From Pleurodeles waltl (taxonomy: Eukaryota; Chordata; Amphibia; Caudata; Salamandridae), in assembly GCF_031143425.1 (NCBI RefSeq), contig NC_090447.1:28858238-28922237 (forward strand): a stretch of DNA of 64,000 nt, written 5' to 3'. Within the stretch, counting starts at the first letter, position 1; every line of letters starts with the position of its first letter. Below the pieces are notes generated by a model. The model ran no database searches. It was not told the DNA's origin and was given only the letters and a program-made list of their open reading frames with translations. The position numbers were made by a program, and so were the translations under genes. Shown here piece by piece: positions 1 to 11,251 of the stretch.

Positions 1-1140
1 GTGGTGTTAGCCCTTCTACCTATCCCAGTCTATGGGAAGAGCCCAATCCCATTTCTGAAAGATGGGCAAGAGCCTGCCTGTTGTCTGCTGGCAATCCTCC
101 CGACTGGCTGAAGAGTCAGGGCCAGGATCAGTGAAATGGTGTACATCATCGGATGACAATGGCTGGAATGCCTTCTGCCCTTCTTAGGCCTACATGGTGT
201 TTATATAACAAATCATGCAGTGTTCTAGAGACAGGCCTGATGTGATAATATGTCTAGAGCTGAGGGTTGACTCTGTAACTCCTGGAGTGGCAATACTAGT
301 TAGAATACTGTGTACAGGACATGACAGCCTTGAACAAGGCACAGAGTGAAATACCTGTAAAGGGCTGATAAAATGTGCAACATGATAAACGTTGCCTTCT
401 CAGAAATGGCAGCTGATTAAAATATAAAAACAACAAGCTGAAAGCAAGCTGTGCTAAAAAAAAAAAAAAATCATAATAAAACTTGGATAAATGTGAAAGT
501 GCACAAGCTGAGGGCCTACAGCTAAACTAAGGCTGCCCAACCTAGGTGTTTAAGGGAACCAACAACACCCTCCCCATTGTCGGTGCAGGAGTGCAGGGCC
601 CAAGGCCTAAAATGATTTACAATCATGCTAAAAATATCCCTAATAGAAATAAAATGTCTAAGTTGACAAGCAGACCAGGTCAAATTATGCGGTCGAATTG
701 AAAATGGGTCAATTTAGAAAGATGCCAAATTAAAAAATCATCGGGATCCCACAGGCTACCAGGCATATCAACAGAGATGGAATCCAAGATAGACCCCACC
801 TTTGCCGACGATAAAACTACTAGCTTGTCAATCAATAGGTGGAAGGAGCACACATGATCCATCCGCTCAGCCATAGTTCTGGCCGAGAGGGCAGTGTTAC
901 ACTCCATGCCAGATGTTGAGGCACCAGGAGCAACTTGATCCATAAAGGACGGCACATAGAAGGCATCCTGCACCAACCGCAAACTCATTGGACAGGTCCG
1001 GCAATGAACACTCATCGAGAACATCATCAGATTTATGTCCATAGAAAGTACATGTTGCAAAGCAAGACACACTTCCAGTGCATATTCGAAAGGGCACTAT
1101 GTAGCAGAAAACTGGCCTCATACAGTTGAGAACTGGTCGA
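1..1140. other. unassigned repeat-like DNA
   Basis: No gene can be supported here. An A-rich run near 455-475 followed by AATAAAA looks like an old retroposon tail. A minus-strand open frame at 680-1072 (130 codons) has an ordinary amino-acid composition, but it shows no motif I recognise. It may be the decayed downstream part of the retrovirus that lies to its right, since both read on the minus strand. Confidence 0.3.
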
Positions 1141-1206
1141 TATGACACTGACCAATTCGGGTCAAATTCCTCCAAGAATGATGCTCGGAAATACTGCATC
1201 ATGCAT

Positions 1207-3087
1207 TCACAACATAGTTGGGTTGGTGGGAGCCCCATCATTTCTCTTTGTTGAAATGGGGCAGCCACTGCAAATCAAAGATAGCAAATGTAAGATACAG
1301 ACAAGTAATTTCAATATTATTGGGAACCCATCAAAAACACTCAAAAAAATTGAGCGAATGGCTGAAGGTATAACTCCAAACACAGTGTGGAAAGTGCTGA
1401 CAAAACCAGAACGTACGGCCTTTAAAAAAGTGTACAATCCCAGTGGTGTTAGACGCATTGAAGATGCAACTGACCAATTCACCAAAAAGTTTTGGAAAGT
1501 ATCTCTGCGGATGACCTTGCCACTTGCAGGTCATATGTTTCACTGTCTGATGTAAGGGCTACATGTTTTTGAAATAAAAGTGCTTTCAGTCTGCTCAGCT
1601 TGTCAAATTTTTAATTATAAGTAGTAACATGAGGCCACACATCTTCTACTTTTATCTTGTGTGGTGGGAAAAGTACATTCCCACAGCAAGTCACTATTTG
1701 AGAAACAGAAATCATGTAAGCGACACCTGCTCTCATTCCAAGGCAACCTTGATCACTCAGCATCAAGTAACTCCCATTGAAGAGTAACTGAAAAACTGGG
1801 TGAATCAAAGGGATTGGAAAACCCTTCGGATAGCAAGGTAAATTTGCGAACTGATGCAGTACATGTGCCCTGCACGATTATCTGTTCACAAATCATCGAA
1901 TGGCTTGCAGAAGTTTCACTTCCGCTTACAAAAACATCTTTGTCGCCGTTCAGACGTTCATAATCAAAGGGCAATGTTATTTTATGTGCAAATTTGGTTG
2001 GACAATGTGTTCAAACTATTATCAACAATGGCTAAAGCTTTCTCTAAATTCTCCTTGTTTATCTGCCTTAAACATGCAGCAGCTTCCATTTGCGAAAGTT
2101 TCCATATATCAGTATATATTCCAAATAGGAAACATTTTGTGCTTAGTTTTCTAGGACCTAACAAGAAATCTTCTTAGTCACCATCTTCAGAAAGGGGACT
2201 AAGATGTTCTTTTACAGCTCTTGATGTGGAAGATTGTAACCATTGCTGACAAAGTTTACCCAAGCTGTATGTGGTGACGATATCTGAGTGCTGTATGATA
2301 ATGTAACAAGGGTCCGGTCTGCTTGTTGTAAAACCCTGTGTAGAGTTAACAAAACATGAATGAAAACCATTTCTGTCCACAGAACCCATGAATTAAGGGT
2401 ACCATTTCAAACCAAACCATTGAGATATTCATCTATTACATTTAGAATACTCTGCAGTTCTCATATTTTGCTACAGAGGGAATACTGGGCGCATTAATTA
2501 ATTTTATTTTTGTTAACCCTAGCCAAGTCATTTACTGTACTATGTCATTTAGAAATATCATGTGCAACGGAATAAGGCAAGCTCTAAAAAAACATCTGTG
2601 CCTTGTCTTTGCCAATCTTTTGTTTCCCACACACTTTTTAAATCAATTGATTTCTTACAATAGTCATAACCTTTTGGGGACAACTGGGAAACAAATTAAT
2701 CTGAATAAATCAATTTAGTGTTTGTTAGCAATATTTTCCTTCCTTTCTAACGTGGTAATTTGAAATATAAGGACTCAGCATTTTTAACATCATGCCTAGT
2801 AAAATAAGAGAACTTTTCTAGATATGTTTTGGAATGCCTCACTGGTGGACAGTGTTCCTATTGTGTTTATTTAAAATCTACTCTTGGGGTAACAGCTCAG
2901 TGTAGATAATGGCGTCCATAGTGATACAGAACATTTCCATATAATGTGCAGTATTTCTATAAACATCTTCACTTTCAAATACAGTGTAATATTCAAGCTC
3001 AGAAAGTATAGAATCAACTATTTTTGCATCCCAGTCATCAGAAACAACTCCAGGTGTAATGATGTCATTCACTGATACTTTAAACAC
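1207..3087 (-). pseudogene. weak env-like remnants
   Basis: Short minus-strand open pieces continue downstream of the membrane segment: 3087-2878, 2164-1982 (a coiled-coil-like stretch with KENLEKALAIVDNSLNTL), 1974-1753 and 1485-1207. The last contains a long hydrophobic run ending LLVCILHLLSLICSGCP, which could be a transmembrane anchor. Order and strand fit the rest of an envelope gene. No diagnostic motif is visible and the frames are broken, so this is mainly a positional inference. The plus-strand open frame at 1142-1555 overlaps the same DNA and is probably chance. Confidence 0.3.
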
Positions 3088-3235
3088 ACATAGAATTTAA
3101 ATAATTTATGTAGGGCCAAAGATTACAAATGGTACTTTATCCCCAAAAAATCCCATCAGGAAATGAAGCAGCTGAAATGTTCACAAGGGACAAGTCTCTT
3201 TGTACTTTATGTGAGGATAAATAAGGCTTTAAAAC

Positions 3236-3766
3236 CTAATTCACCAGTTCAACACCAGAGCGTTCAGGAAGATAGCGACCATGTAGCAGTAAAAAGAAGA
3301 CAATAACAAATAATCTCCATAGAAGAAAGGCAAACAGTGTCAATAGTATCGACAGATAGTACCATGGACGAACCAAATAATTGTGTTTAGACAGGTAGAG
3401 TAGCTGATACTGAAGAATATGAAGAGAAATTATTAATGTTGGCAAAGTACCTAGAAGCAGTAAGTAAAAAACTGGAGCTGGTACAGGTGGAAGAGAACTG
3501 GTAGGTGCATCCATAGGTGGTTCATCATTAATGATTCCATCCTTTTGTGTTGCATTGGAAAACTGCAGATTTATATTCTGGACATTTCTTGTCGCTGAAG
3601 TGGTGACAGGAATCAACAAAAGTTCATTCTCCACCCTCACTGACCTCTGGGAAATAATTTCAGCAATAGTGCTTGAAGAGGTATATCCTGAATAGTAGTG
3701 AGAGGTGTAAGGGAAGTACCCAAGAATCCTGACGGTCAACTGTGTAGGATCAGCCACATGATGCAA
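3236..3766 (-). pseudogene. integrase tail running into env-like membrane segment
   Basis: This 176-codon minus-strand frame begins in the last part of integrase (HHVADPTQLTVRILGYF). Its C-terminal half has two strongly hydrophobic stretches: about residues 97-125 (FYLLLLGTLPTLIISLHILQ) and 138-165 (rich in Leu, Phe and Val). An internal Met at residue 85 (MDAPTSSLPPVP) precedes the first stretch and could be the start of an envelope leader peptide. In foamy viruses, env begins where pol ends and has a membrane-spanning leader, so the position fits. In this copy the two coding regions lie in one frame, perhaps through a decay frameshift. No receptor-binding region was recognised. Confidence 0.45.
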
Positions 3767-4780
3767 TTTGACATTATCAATGGAGACAAAACAGTTGTCT
3801 TTAGAACCAGGCAGCAGTAGTAGGATGGCAGTTCTGCTACCATGTATTCCTAGAACTGGAACTAGTGCTGGTAGGATAAGCCAAACTCCTTCTTCACAAG
3901 TATCTTCTCATGGACCAGATCCCCAACATTAGGAATCCAGCCTGTGGATGGTGACAAATCATGCATTCCCAAGTTGGCGGCATGTGCTGATGAACATTCA
4001 TGATGGAACTTTTGTATTTCCTGCAAGACAGTAACACATTCATTAATGTCAAAAGGTGTTTTTGCCACCACCGTGCCTGGGCCATCAAGATCTGGGACAT
4101 AAATGGGGATCCTAAACAGGACTTCATAGGGGGTGCATCCTCCCTCAGACCTTCTAGGCAGAATATTTAATGCTCTCTGGACTCCGTACAGGTGATGGAG
4201 CAAACTATGACCTGGACCTAGTACTCTTGCTGTTGTTAAGGATTGTTATAAGTCTCAGTTCTTCCCCTCGACTACTGAATTTCCCTCTGAACGATAGGGA
4301 GAATAAATAATGCATCCCAACATCCAACGTTGCCATGGTGTACCTAAATGCCCTGGAGGCAAAGGCAGGGCCCTAATCCGAGTGGAATGCTGCAACTGCA
4401 TATTTCCCGATGAAGACTTGCAAATCTTTAAAAACAGTTTGAGCGTCAGTCGATCGTGGTGACCACACATGTAGAAATCTGGAGCAAGAATCAACAGCAA
4501 GTAGAATATATTTGTATGCATCATCAGATTGTAAAGGACCACAGTGGTTCAGGTACACACACTGCAAAGATTTGTTGGAAATCAAGAGGGGTGTCAGCGG
4601 TCGGAGTTTAATGGTGGACCCTTTAACTTCGTTGGCAAATGTCACAACTAAGGGCATACTGCTTGATCTGTTTCTATAGACCAGGTTACCATTAATGCTT
4701 TTGAAATAGTGAGATGGTAGTCGCCACACCACTATGGACATAAGCAACACCCTCATGAGCTGCTTTAATCAGATCTGGTC
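3735..4780 (-). pseudogene. pol: retroviral integrase region of pol, broken
   Basis: The minus-strand frame 4756-4373 holds the start of the integrase catalytic core: NHCGPL, then ILLAVDSCSRF (first catalytic Asp), then FHSD at its end (second Asp). The next frame has GPAF and SSRGE, a plausible region for the catalytic Glu. Frame 4203-3862 carries TPYEVLF and a GDLVHE block typical of the core-to-C-terminal transition, and ends in a stop. The C-terminal SH3-like strand resumes in a different frame, with VSIDNVKLHHV near 3800. At least three frame changes are needed to follow it. Integrases insert viral DNA into the host chromosome; this copy cannot be functional. Confidence 0.65.
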
Positions 4781-4999
4781 TGTGGTCTTGGCTGGGGATC
4801 ACATGATCACCCACCTATGGTATTGTAGCAAAGGCAATGTTTTCGGCACTTAAGTGGTAGGAATATTTTGCATGGTATGCTTTTGGTAAGGGCTTGCTAT
4901 CAGCCGAGGCTTTCACTGCAGCCAATGTTTCATGATCCAACGGGTTTTCACAGCAACAGAAGCCGTAGCCACTGCAGATTGGACAGCTCTGCAGCTTCA

Positions 5000-5782
5000 T
5001 GTGCCAACGAGTTTCCTACAACATGTATTCCACAATGCTGCTGGCACAGTGTATGTACTACGTGAGCCCATAGTAGCTTGTCTTTGAGATCTGCCACTTT
5101 CCCTCACAAGAATGTGTGTTTTATGGTGTTTGCTTTTGAACCTCTAATCCCATTAATGCACCAGTAGTGTAAATATTAATTAAAGGACTGGACACAATAA
5201 CACAAATCACACACAATCCGTGTTGACAGTTCAGGATCCATGTGCTCCAGTGCCAAGGCCAAAGCTTTAAGCTCTGCAAGTTGTGCTGTGCAGTCTCCTA
5301 GGGTCTGCGTGTAGGTTTGTAGAGGGTGGAACTTACCATTCCTCATCACTCCACAAATGGCAATCCGAGGAGTATGGATGTTTGGTATCTACATTTGGTT
5401 GAGCTGAACCATCAGTGTAAATGATGATTCTGTAGTGTTCAAGAGGCACAATGTTGGAAGACATGGGGTATTCAAGCTCGTACTGGAGAAACGCTTGGGT
5501 CTCACGTTTTGGATCGAAGACATAATCAGCATCAGTGGCAGTTAAGGAGGTAGTCCATTGTATCCAACATGGATGTTGCGCTTTTGCATTTGAGATGATT
5601 GCTTTTGTAACCGCCTCAAGGGCTGGTATTGGGGTATCGACAATAATGCATTTCCCTTGGGCCAGTGGTCTCTCCCTTATGACCGCCATCTGAAGAGCAG
5701 TCAGTATTTCTTCTGTTGTTGCAAAGCGCTGCATTAGAGTACAGGTGTGATCTGTACGCTGTAGGTACAGTGTCACCTTCAT
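5000..5782 (-). pseudogene. pol: retroviral RNase H region of pol, broken
   Basis: The minus-strand frame 5782-5333 (149 codons) ends with the RNase H start motif YTDGSAQPN, giving the first catalytic Asp. In another frame just downstream come LAELKAL (catalytic Glu, near 5260) and VCDLCYC (second Asp, near 5195). A third segment, VGNSLAHEAAEL near 5010, occupies the place of the last conserved block. There the usual Asp after G-N-x-x-A is His. At least two frame changes and an in-frame stop (near 5178) separate the blocks. This domain normally degrades the RNA strand of the RNA-DNA hybrid. The reverse transcriptase core that should precede it is absent, cut off near 5788. Confidence 0.65.
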
Positions 5783-5788
5783 TAAATG

Positions 5789-6057
5789 CAGTGGCGGCCG
5801 GCGACATTTGAAAGTGGTGGGGCATAAAAGTTAGTGATGGGTGTCCTATGGTGAGCAAGCATTGTAAGGGAGGTTCAAGTGGGTTTTCCTCCTGAGAAAG
5901 TTTTGAAAAAAGAGTGGGCGAAAGGTTCATTTTCAAGCAACAACAGTGCGGTAAAACAAACATATCCACAGCATCACCCAATAAATGATTTCGTCCAATT
6001 ACACCTATCAGTTTCATCAAAGTCCACATTCGGCATGCGCTGAAAGGAATGAACAGA
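5789..6057 (+). mobile_element. hAT-like terminus fragment
   Basis: The retroviral similarity stops abruptly at CAGTGGCGGCCGGCGACAT (5789 onward). CAGTGGCGG is a common opening of hAT-superfamily terminal inverted repeats in vertebrates. The following stretch, with CCTCCTGAGAAAGTTTTGAA near 5890, resembles a piece near 61160, so it belongs to an interspersed repeat. The opposite end and an 8-bp target duplication could not be established. Confidence 0.35.
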
Positions 6058-6062
6058 GAGCC

Positions 6063-7016
6063 TGTGACCGGGTATTCCCGTTCACGAGGGAAGGACGTCC
6101 TGAAAGTGACGTATCGGAATCCTCCGATACGTCATTTCCGCGTCCCGGCGTTTCCCCGGCAACGCGGCCAGAGAGAGGCAGGCGTCCCGAGGTTGCCGGG
6201 TAACCCTAGAGGGTTTCCGGCCCGGGACGCTGAAGAGCCCCGGGAGCACGGAGGAGGAGGGAGAGAAGCTGGAGGAGAATCGAGAAGAGAGGGCAGCGGA
6301 ACAAGAAAGGAAGAAACCCGAGGACGAGGAGGAGATTTCCAGAGACGGCTGGCCCGGAAAACCCGACAGAAGAGATCCCGCGTCTACCGAGGTGCTGGAC
6401 ACGGTGAACCCTGTCGAAGGAGACCAACTTACGGACCACGAGAACGCCAGCCACGACCCTGGAGGGTCGTGGCTTAACAAGGTACGGTCCTTGTGGGCTC
6501 ACAAACGGGACACTACTGGGAAAGGGACTGGGGAGGGGAAATAGAGGGGGGAGGAAAGGGGTGGCGAAAGGGCCGAGTGGGAGGACCTTGAAAGACACCG
6601 GGATCCACGTGTGAAACACTTTTACGGGCACTAAAAAAAAAAAACAGACAGTGGTCACTTGGTCCCCCTTAACTCCTCACTGGCACAGCCCCACCCTTTT
6701 CCCTTATTTTTCCCCAGTCCGTCATAGTTTAGAGAGAAACAGATGTAATTTCCACCCCACTTATTGTAGCGTTTTCTGTCCTTCTGTTTTCGGTATCCCG
6801 AGACTGGAATCAGCCGAGAGACCACCGGAGCAATAACCTGGAAGAGAAGATAAATAAAAGACAGAAGAAACCATCAGTCAAAGACCAAGAACCCTATCTA
6901 AATCTAAAAACCCATACTCCCTGAAAACGAACATTTAACCCTTTAATTTGAATAAATCACTTACCTGAGCAATATCAACGCCTCTCTGTTGCCTTTATAC
7001 TGTCCGTACTGTCACA
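6063..7016. mobile_element. solo LTR with GAGCC target duplication
   Basis: The 954-bp unit begins TGTGAC and ends GTCACA, a 6-bp perfect terminal inverted repeat with the canonical TG...CA of retroelement LTRs. GAGCC flanks it directly on both sides (6058-6062 and 7017-7021), a 5-bp target-site duplication. The left half is CpG-rich; the right half is AT-richer and holds ATAAATAAA (near 6850) and AATAAA (near 6951), possible polyadenylation signals if the LTR reads on the plus strand. No internal retroviral sequence or second LTR adjoins, so it is best explained as a solo LTR left by LTR-LTR recombination. Open frames inside are GC-rich chance frames. Confidence 0.88.
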
Positions 7017-7021
7017 GAGCC

Positions 7022-7536
7022 ACTGAATGGCAGGCACCAGTTAGTAGCAGATATTGGAGGACAAAACGCAATCAACAGAAGCAGCTTATTTTGAACCAAG
7101 AGTAATAGCACACACAGGTGATTAGTGAATTATGCCGCTTGCCACATACAAGGAAAATGGCGCAATGGTAACCCTGTGTGGACACACTGTGGAAGGCAGC
7201 CGCAGGCTGCCAGTCTGCCACACCAACTCCAAAAACAGTGCAGTAATGAAACAAACTTTTAGCTGCATCAAAGGCAGCCAGAGGGAGAGCCTTGTCCCTG
7301 GGCCCTGGGGTGTTGTTCAGTGTTTTGTTCTGCGAGTGTGAAAGGCTGCGAGTGTGAAAGACACGGGAGGAAGGGGGCTGAAGACCTCTTTGCAAACTAT
7401 TTGCAGATGGTCTGTGCTGAGGTGATCACCGGAGCAGAGCCAAAAGGAGGCATAATCAAAAGCCAGTACTACAATTAAATTAATGTGAATCGGACCAAGT
7501 AAATGGAAGGAAGGACCTACAAGGCCCCAGGCCTAA
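7022..7536. other. unassigned stretch
   Basis: Between the solo LTR and the first MITE no coding motif, long repeat or terminus was recognised. Short open frames overlap on both strands without protein-like features. Confidence 0.3.
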
Positions 7537-8029
7537 GGGTCATATTTACAAGAAAATAGAGCATCAGCTATGATGTGCCACTTTTCATGTCCCCCATTCT
7601 CCAAAATCACCATGGTAGTGACTTATTTACAATATGGTGCACTATTTTTGGTGCATTGGTCGACTAGCGCCAAAAATGATGGCATTAGTCCAGCAATGCA
7701 TGGAGAGGCCCATTGGAAACAATGGGAGCATCACTTCAATGCCTGCCTTGGGCATGCGTTAAAAATGACAGGAAAAATGGCGCAGTGAAATCTAGTAAAA
7801 TTCACTGTGCCATTTTTCTGGGCCTCCTAACGTTGAAACGCCAACCTTGCATACATTATGCCTGGCGCAGGCATAATATGGGGCAAGGGGTTACAAAGTG
7901 GCTCAATGCACGCATTGCTCCACTTTGTAAATCTGGCACGGGGAAAGACCTCCTTGACGCCACCTTAGTGCACAAAGAAAATTACACTAGGGTGCACTAG
8001 GGGGCGCTAGGGGTTTGTAAATATGGCCC
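7537..8029 (+). mobile_element. Harbinger-like MITE, copy 1
   Basis: The unit begins GGGTCATATTTACAAG and ends TTTGTAAATATGGCCC, a terminal inverted repeat of about 15 bp with one or two mismatches. The interior has GGCGC-rich blocks (GGGGGCGCTAGG) and the phrase TGCATACATTATGCCTGGCG, shared with the neighbouring copy. The GGGCC...TTTA type of terminus with a non-coding interior of about 500 bp fits non-autonomous PIF/Harbinger elements. TAA precedes the left end, but the right flank is ATG, so a 3-bp duplication is not confirmed. Confidence 0.6.
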
Positions 8030-8030
8030 A

Positions 8031-8495
8031 TGTCCCAAATTTAGGGAAAGTGGTGCATTATGTGCAGCATCCCTTTTCTTGTGCCCATCAGCACTCCTCT
8101 AACGCCACCAGTGTGTGTTGTAGTAAACATACGTCGCACAATGGCACAGGTTGGGGACAATAGGGCCACATTTTTATACTAATGCAGTAGATTGCAGGAT
8201 TGGCACCAAAAATGTTGGCGCTATTCCTGCAAGGTGCATGGGGGATCATTAAGAATAATGGTGTGTCCCCTTTTAATACCTGCTCTGTGCAGGCGTTAAA
8301 AACAGCCACTAAAGATGGCGCAGTGGAACGCCCCCCTTGCATACATTATGCCTGGCGCAGGCGGTTACAAAGGGGCGCATTTTGCACTTTGTAAATCTGG
8401 TGAGGCGAATTTGGCATCGTTGAGCCACATTAGCGTCATAAAAAGTGACATTAATGTGGCGCGAGGAGGCGCTAGGACCTTTTAAATCTGGGCCC
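8031..8495 (+). mobile_element. Harbinger-like MITE, copy 2 of the same family
   Basis: This copy lies directly next to copy 1 in the same orientation. It shares TGCATACATTATGCCTGGCG and a segment with CAGGCGTTAAAAA. Its right end TTTTAAATCTGGGCCC is a Harbinger-type terminus; the left end (GTCCCAAATTTAGGG) matches it only loosely. No transposase frame is present. Confidence 0.5.
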
Positions 8496-9060
8496 AAGTT
8501 TCTTACTGCAGCGCTCCTGCCATTTTAAAACCCATGCAGCGCTAGTGTCACGTGCTAGTTCACCCACCACATATGTATGGATGCCACCGGACCAGGCAGG
8601 AGGTGCCATCGTGCCAGGCCGGGCCACGGCTTCATCACATGTGCGCAGAGTCGGACAATATTTGAACATTAATGCGCGTGAAGTCCGGCGCGCGCTCTCG
8701 CCCCAGGCACCCCCGGCGCAGGGAGCTGGACCAGGGGGTTGTTGGCATGCTGGCACAATGAAGACATGCCCGATGAGCAGGCTGTTGGCCATCCATCTGG
8801 CTGCTGTGCCCACTGCTATGCCACACCGTGCCGCCCCTGCAGCGCCAGCTCGTTCCGCCCTTTTAGGGTGCAAGGACAGTTGCCCCAGCTTTGCAGTCAG
8901 TAGCAAGGCCCTGAGCGCGTGGTCCGGCCCCTCACCCTGTCTGAAGCCAGCAGTCCAGGCCTCTGCCCCGAGGAGACCCCTCGCCGGACGGGGTCGGAGC
9001 TCGGTGACGTTCCCCAGTGCCAGCAGGCGTGCTTCCATGTTTCTGGGGTCTGCCATCTCT
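8496..9060 (-). other. GC-rich CpG-bearing island; weak first-exon candidate
   Basis: This segment is distinctly richer in G+C and CpG than its flanks and is open on both strands (8545-9063 plus, 8472-9056 minus). The minus-strand frame starts MADPRNMEARLLALGNVTEL, and a plausible splice donor (CAGGGTGAGG) falls about 55 codons later, as in a first coding exon. I do not recognise the protein and no downstream exon was found. It may equally be a GC-rich repeat or LTR. The long double-strand openness is largely a result of base composition. Confidence 0.25.
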
Positions 9061-10930
9061 TGAAGGATTAGAGATGCTAGTGGGGACCAGAGCGGGCAGC
9101 TCAGGCTAACGGATCACGTGTCCTGTCCAAGTCAAACAGGTGAAAACTTATTGGAAAGTCACAGGCGCTCCCTGCTGGGCGCTACTTAAACTGGTTTTAC
9201 TTGGAGTTCTCAAAGAAAGACAGACTTAGGAGTTATTTTTATGGCACGTAAGGAATGTAAATACAGAGGCTTAGTGGCCATAGTCTCCAGCAAAATGCCG
9301 CCGTCAGCTGTGCAAAAGTTTAAGTTCCTCAAGTAGCAGAAGCCTAAAATATGTATTTAAATTGCTGTCCTTGCATAACCTCGCTACAACTTTTACAAGC
9401 CACACCGACACCTCTAGCACAATTCCAGGTTGCTCTGATAAGTACCCAATCCCATCCAATCTGTTACCTTTAAAACACAAATGCACGCGCAGTTTCGCCA
9501 GGGACGTACTTCGTGGAATATAATACTGCCATACCGGTTTTTCAGAACATATCTGACCTGAACCGGCCGCTCTGTAAATGTTTCCGCAAAGATGAAACCT
9601 TGTGCCTTCTCCCCTGATGGACACTTGGACAGGCAACAAATTGGGCAGTTGTGAAGTTGTAACTCTGAAGCCTGGACCCTCCCATTCTGACCATGTTGGT
9701 TTTGGCAACCGGTGGGTCCAGGATTGGACACAGAAGGCCGTCCTTCTAGGGGACAAGGAAGTTGAGCGTGTTCCAACTCTGATACCCACATCACAGCTCC
9801 TTTTTGTAGTTGTACTGCCACCTCATGCTGAAAATGGGAAGATATATCTAGACGGGGAGGAAGACGGGGGTGGATGGGGGATGGAGTCTGGAGGAATGGA
9901 AGGGTGGAGCCTCCTTCTATGATTTGGAGGTCCCACTGGTCAGAAAGTAACAGTCTTCCAGGCCAAGGAGAAAGAAGGACACTCCGCACCCCTTCGCTCG
10001 GCAAGTGGGTTAGCATAAGTGAACTAGATCCGCTTTCTTGCTGAATTAGATTAATTATATGTAAATATATTATATGAATGTCCTATTTGCAGACCATCAT
10101 TCAACCAAATCCTAACTGGTGAAAAGACAGAATCAGTGTCTGATAGCAAAAATATTGATATGAGAAAGAGATGTTGAAAAGTTTAGTTCTTAATAGGTTT
10201 TTGAAGGCTTGAAGGATGAGTAAACATTGAACCTTAAGCAGAAACAAATTCCTGCTGTTAGCAGCTAAAGGTGAGAATTATGAACTCCCTGATTTACATT
10301 TCTGGAACCTTGGCACTGGGAAAGGAAATCTAAATGCAAAAGAAAACAAACATGATTCATAATCAAGCATGACCCAAATAATATTCAGGCTTGTGTCTCC
10401 AAGCGTAAAGGAATGCAAGGACTTGTAAAGTATGTGCTGACTCGTGAGCAAACAGTGAAAGTCTGTGATGAAGATGAGACTTCCTCAGACCACAAATGCC
10501 ACTAATGCAGCATTCCAAATCATTTTAAAAGGATCCGTCTGTTGCTGAAACCCTCAAATACACAGTGTTCTTGTAGCCCAGCCTTGTAAAGAGGAAGGAG
10601 CTCACCAATCAAATATGCATTTCAGAAGAAAGAAAAGGAAACATCTTCAGTAGCCAAAGACCATAGAGAGCAATGCATTCCACTGAATTCCTTTTAACAA
10701 AGTGCTGAGTCCCTGCTGCTGACCTTCATCAGCTCCACCTAGTGGTGGTAGTTTTGGAAAAGGTCACTTTCAGAACTTAGCATAAAAACCTGTTACTTGC
10801 TGCTAGATACTAGAAGGAGCAGAGCACATCTATGCCCCCAGAGTTCTGTCCATCCTGGCAGGTTTCGTATTGAAGGTTTTGTGAACCAGTGAGAATCAAG
10901 AGTCTCCGTACATGTGACTAAAGACAGACC
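9061..10930. other. unassigned stretch
   Basis: Several overlapping open frames occur on both strands near 9300-10016 (up to 200 codons on the minus strand). None shows a recognisable domain, and their frames overlap one another, which suggests chance. From 10020 to 10930 the DNA is AT-rich and without recognised structure. Confidence 0.3.
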
Positions 10931-11200
10931 ACTTCTGATGGATACGTCTGCCTGATGATTCCTCACCTATAGCACAATCCCCAGGTTCCAGTCTGGATCA
11001 GGAGTCTTCAAAGCTGTCATATTGCTGGTAGATGGTGCTGGCTTTGCATCAACACAGGAAGTGGCATCCATTGATGTCACTGAAGCCATATAGTGCTCAC
11101 CCCAGCTATAGGACATCAGTTCCCTCTTTTCTGCACCTTTGGTACAGATCTGGCATTTGCTCTCTCAAAGAGTCTTTTCGGTTTTCACAAAATGTTTCCC
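10930..11200 (+). repeat. possible degraded DIRS-type terminal repeat
   Basis: The phrase GATGGATACGTCTGCCTGATGATTCCTCACC and the later GACATCAGTTCCCTC resemble the ends of newt DIRS elements as I remember them. No DIRS coding sequence lies alongside. This is recognition from memory and has low support. Confidence 0.25.
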
Positions 11201-11251
11201 CATAGGTGCAGTACCGTGGTTCCTCCAAAGAGATCGGGGGCCCAGAAAAAA

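Larger units (their letters stand above)
1200..5788 (-). mobile_element. degraded endogenous retrovirus, spumavirus-like (minus strand)
   Basis: Read on the minus strand, the segments follow the pol-env order: RNase H near 5470-5000, integrase near 4780-3735, then a hydrophobic env-like segment near 3560-3236 and further weak env-like pieces down to about 1200. Every domain carries stops or frame changes, so it is a dead copy. No flanking LTR was recognised. Reverse transcriptase is missing because similarity stops at about 5788, where a hAT-like terminus begins. The RNase H style and an integrase tail running into a multi-hydrophobic segment suggest a foamy-like (class III) retrovirus. That affiliation is inference; another vertebrate retrovirus or an env-bearing retroelement is possible. 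Confidence 0.6.

Noticed and set aside
1142..1555. 137-codon plus-strand frame
   Set aside because: It looks protein-like in part, but the opposite strand has a hydrophobic frame consistent with the minus-strand retrovirus, and no domain was recognised on the plus strand.
6049..6658. Long GC-rich open frames on both strands
   Set aside because: They lie inside the TG...CA solo LTR, overlap each other in opposite directions, and are Arg/Gly- or Ser/Leu-rich as expected from composition.
5789..7027. A single hAT element from CAGTGGCGG (5789) to GCCACTG (7019), with the solo LTR inside
   Set aside because: The ends are complementary over only seven bases and the 8-bp flanks (ATTAAATG and AATGGCAG) do not match.
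7537..8029. TAA target duplication for MITE copy 1
   Set aside because: TAA precedes the left end, but ATG follows the right end.
9304..10016. 161- and 200-codon minus-strand frames as a host gene
   Set aside because: They overlap in different frames, lack recognisable domains or splice structure, and have no neighbouring support.
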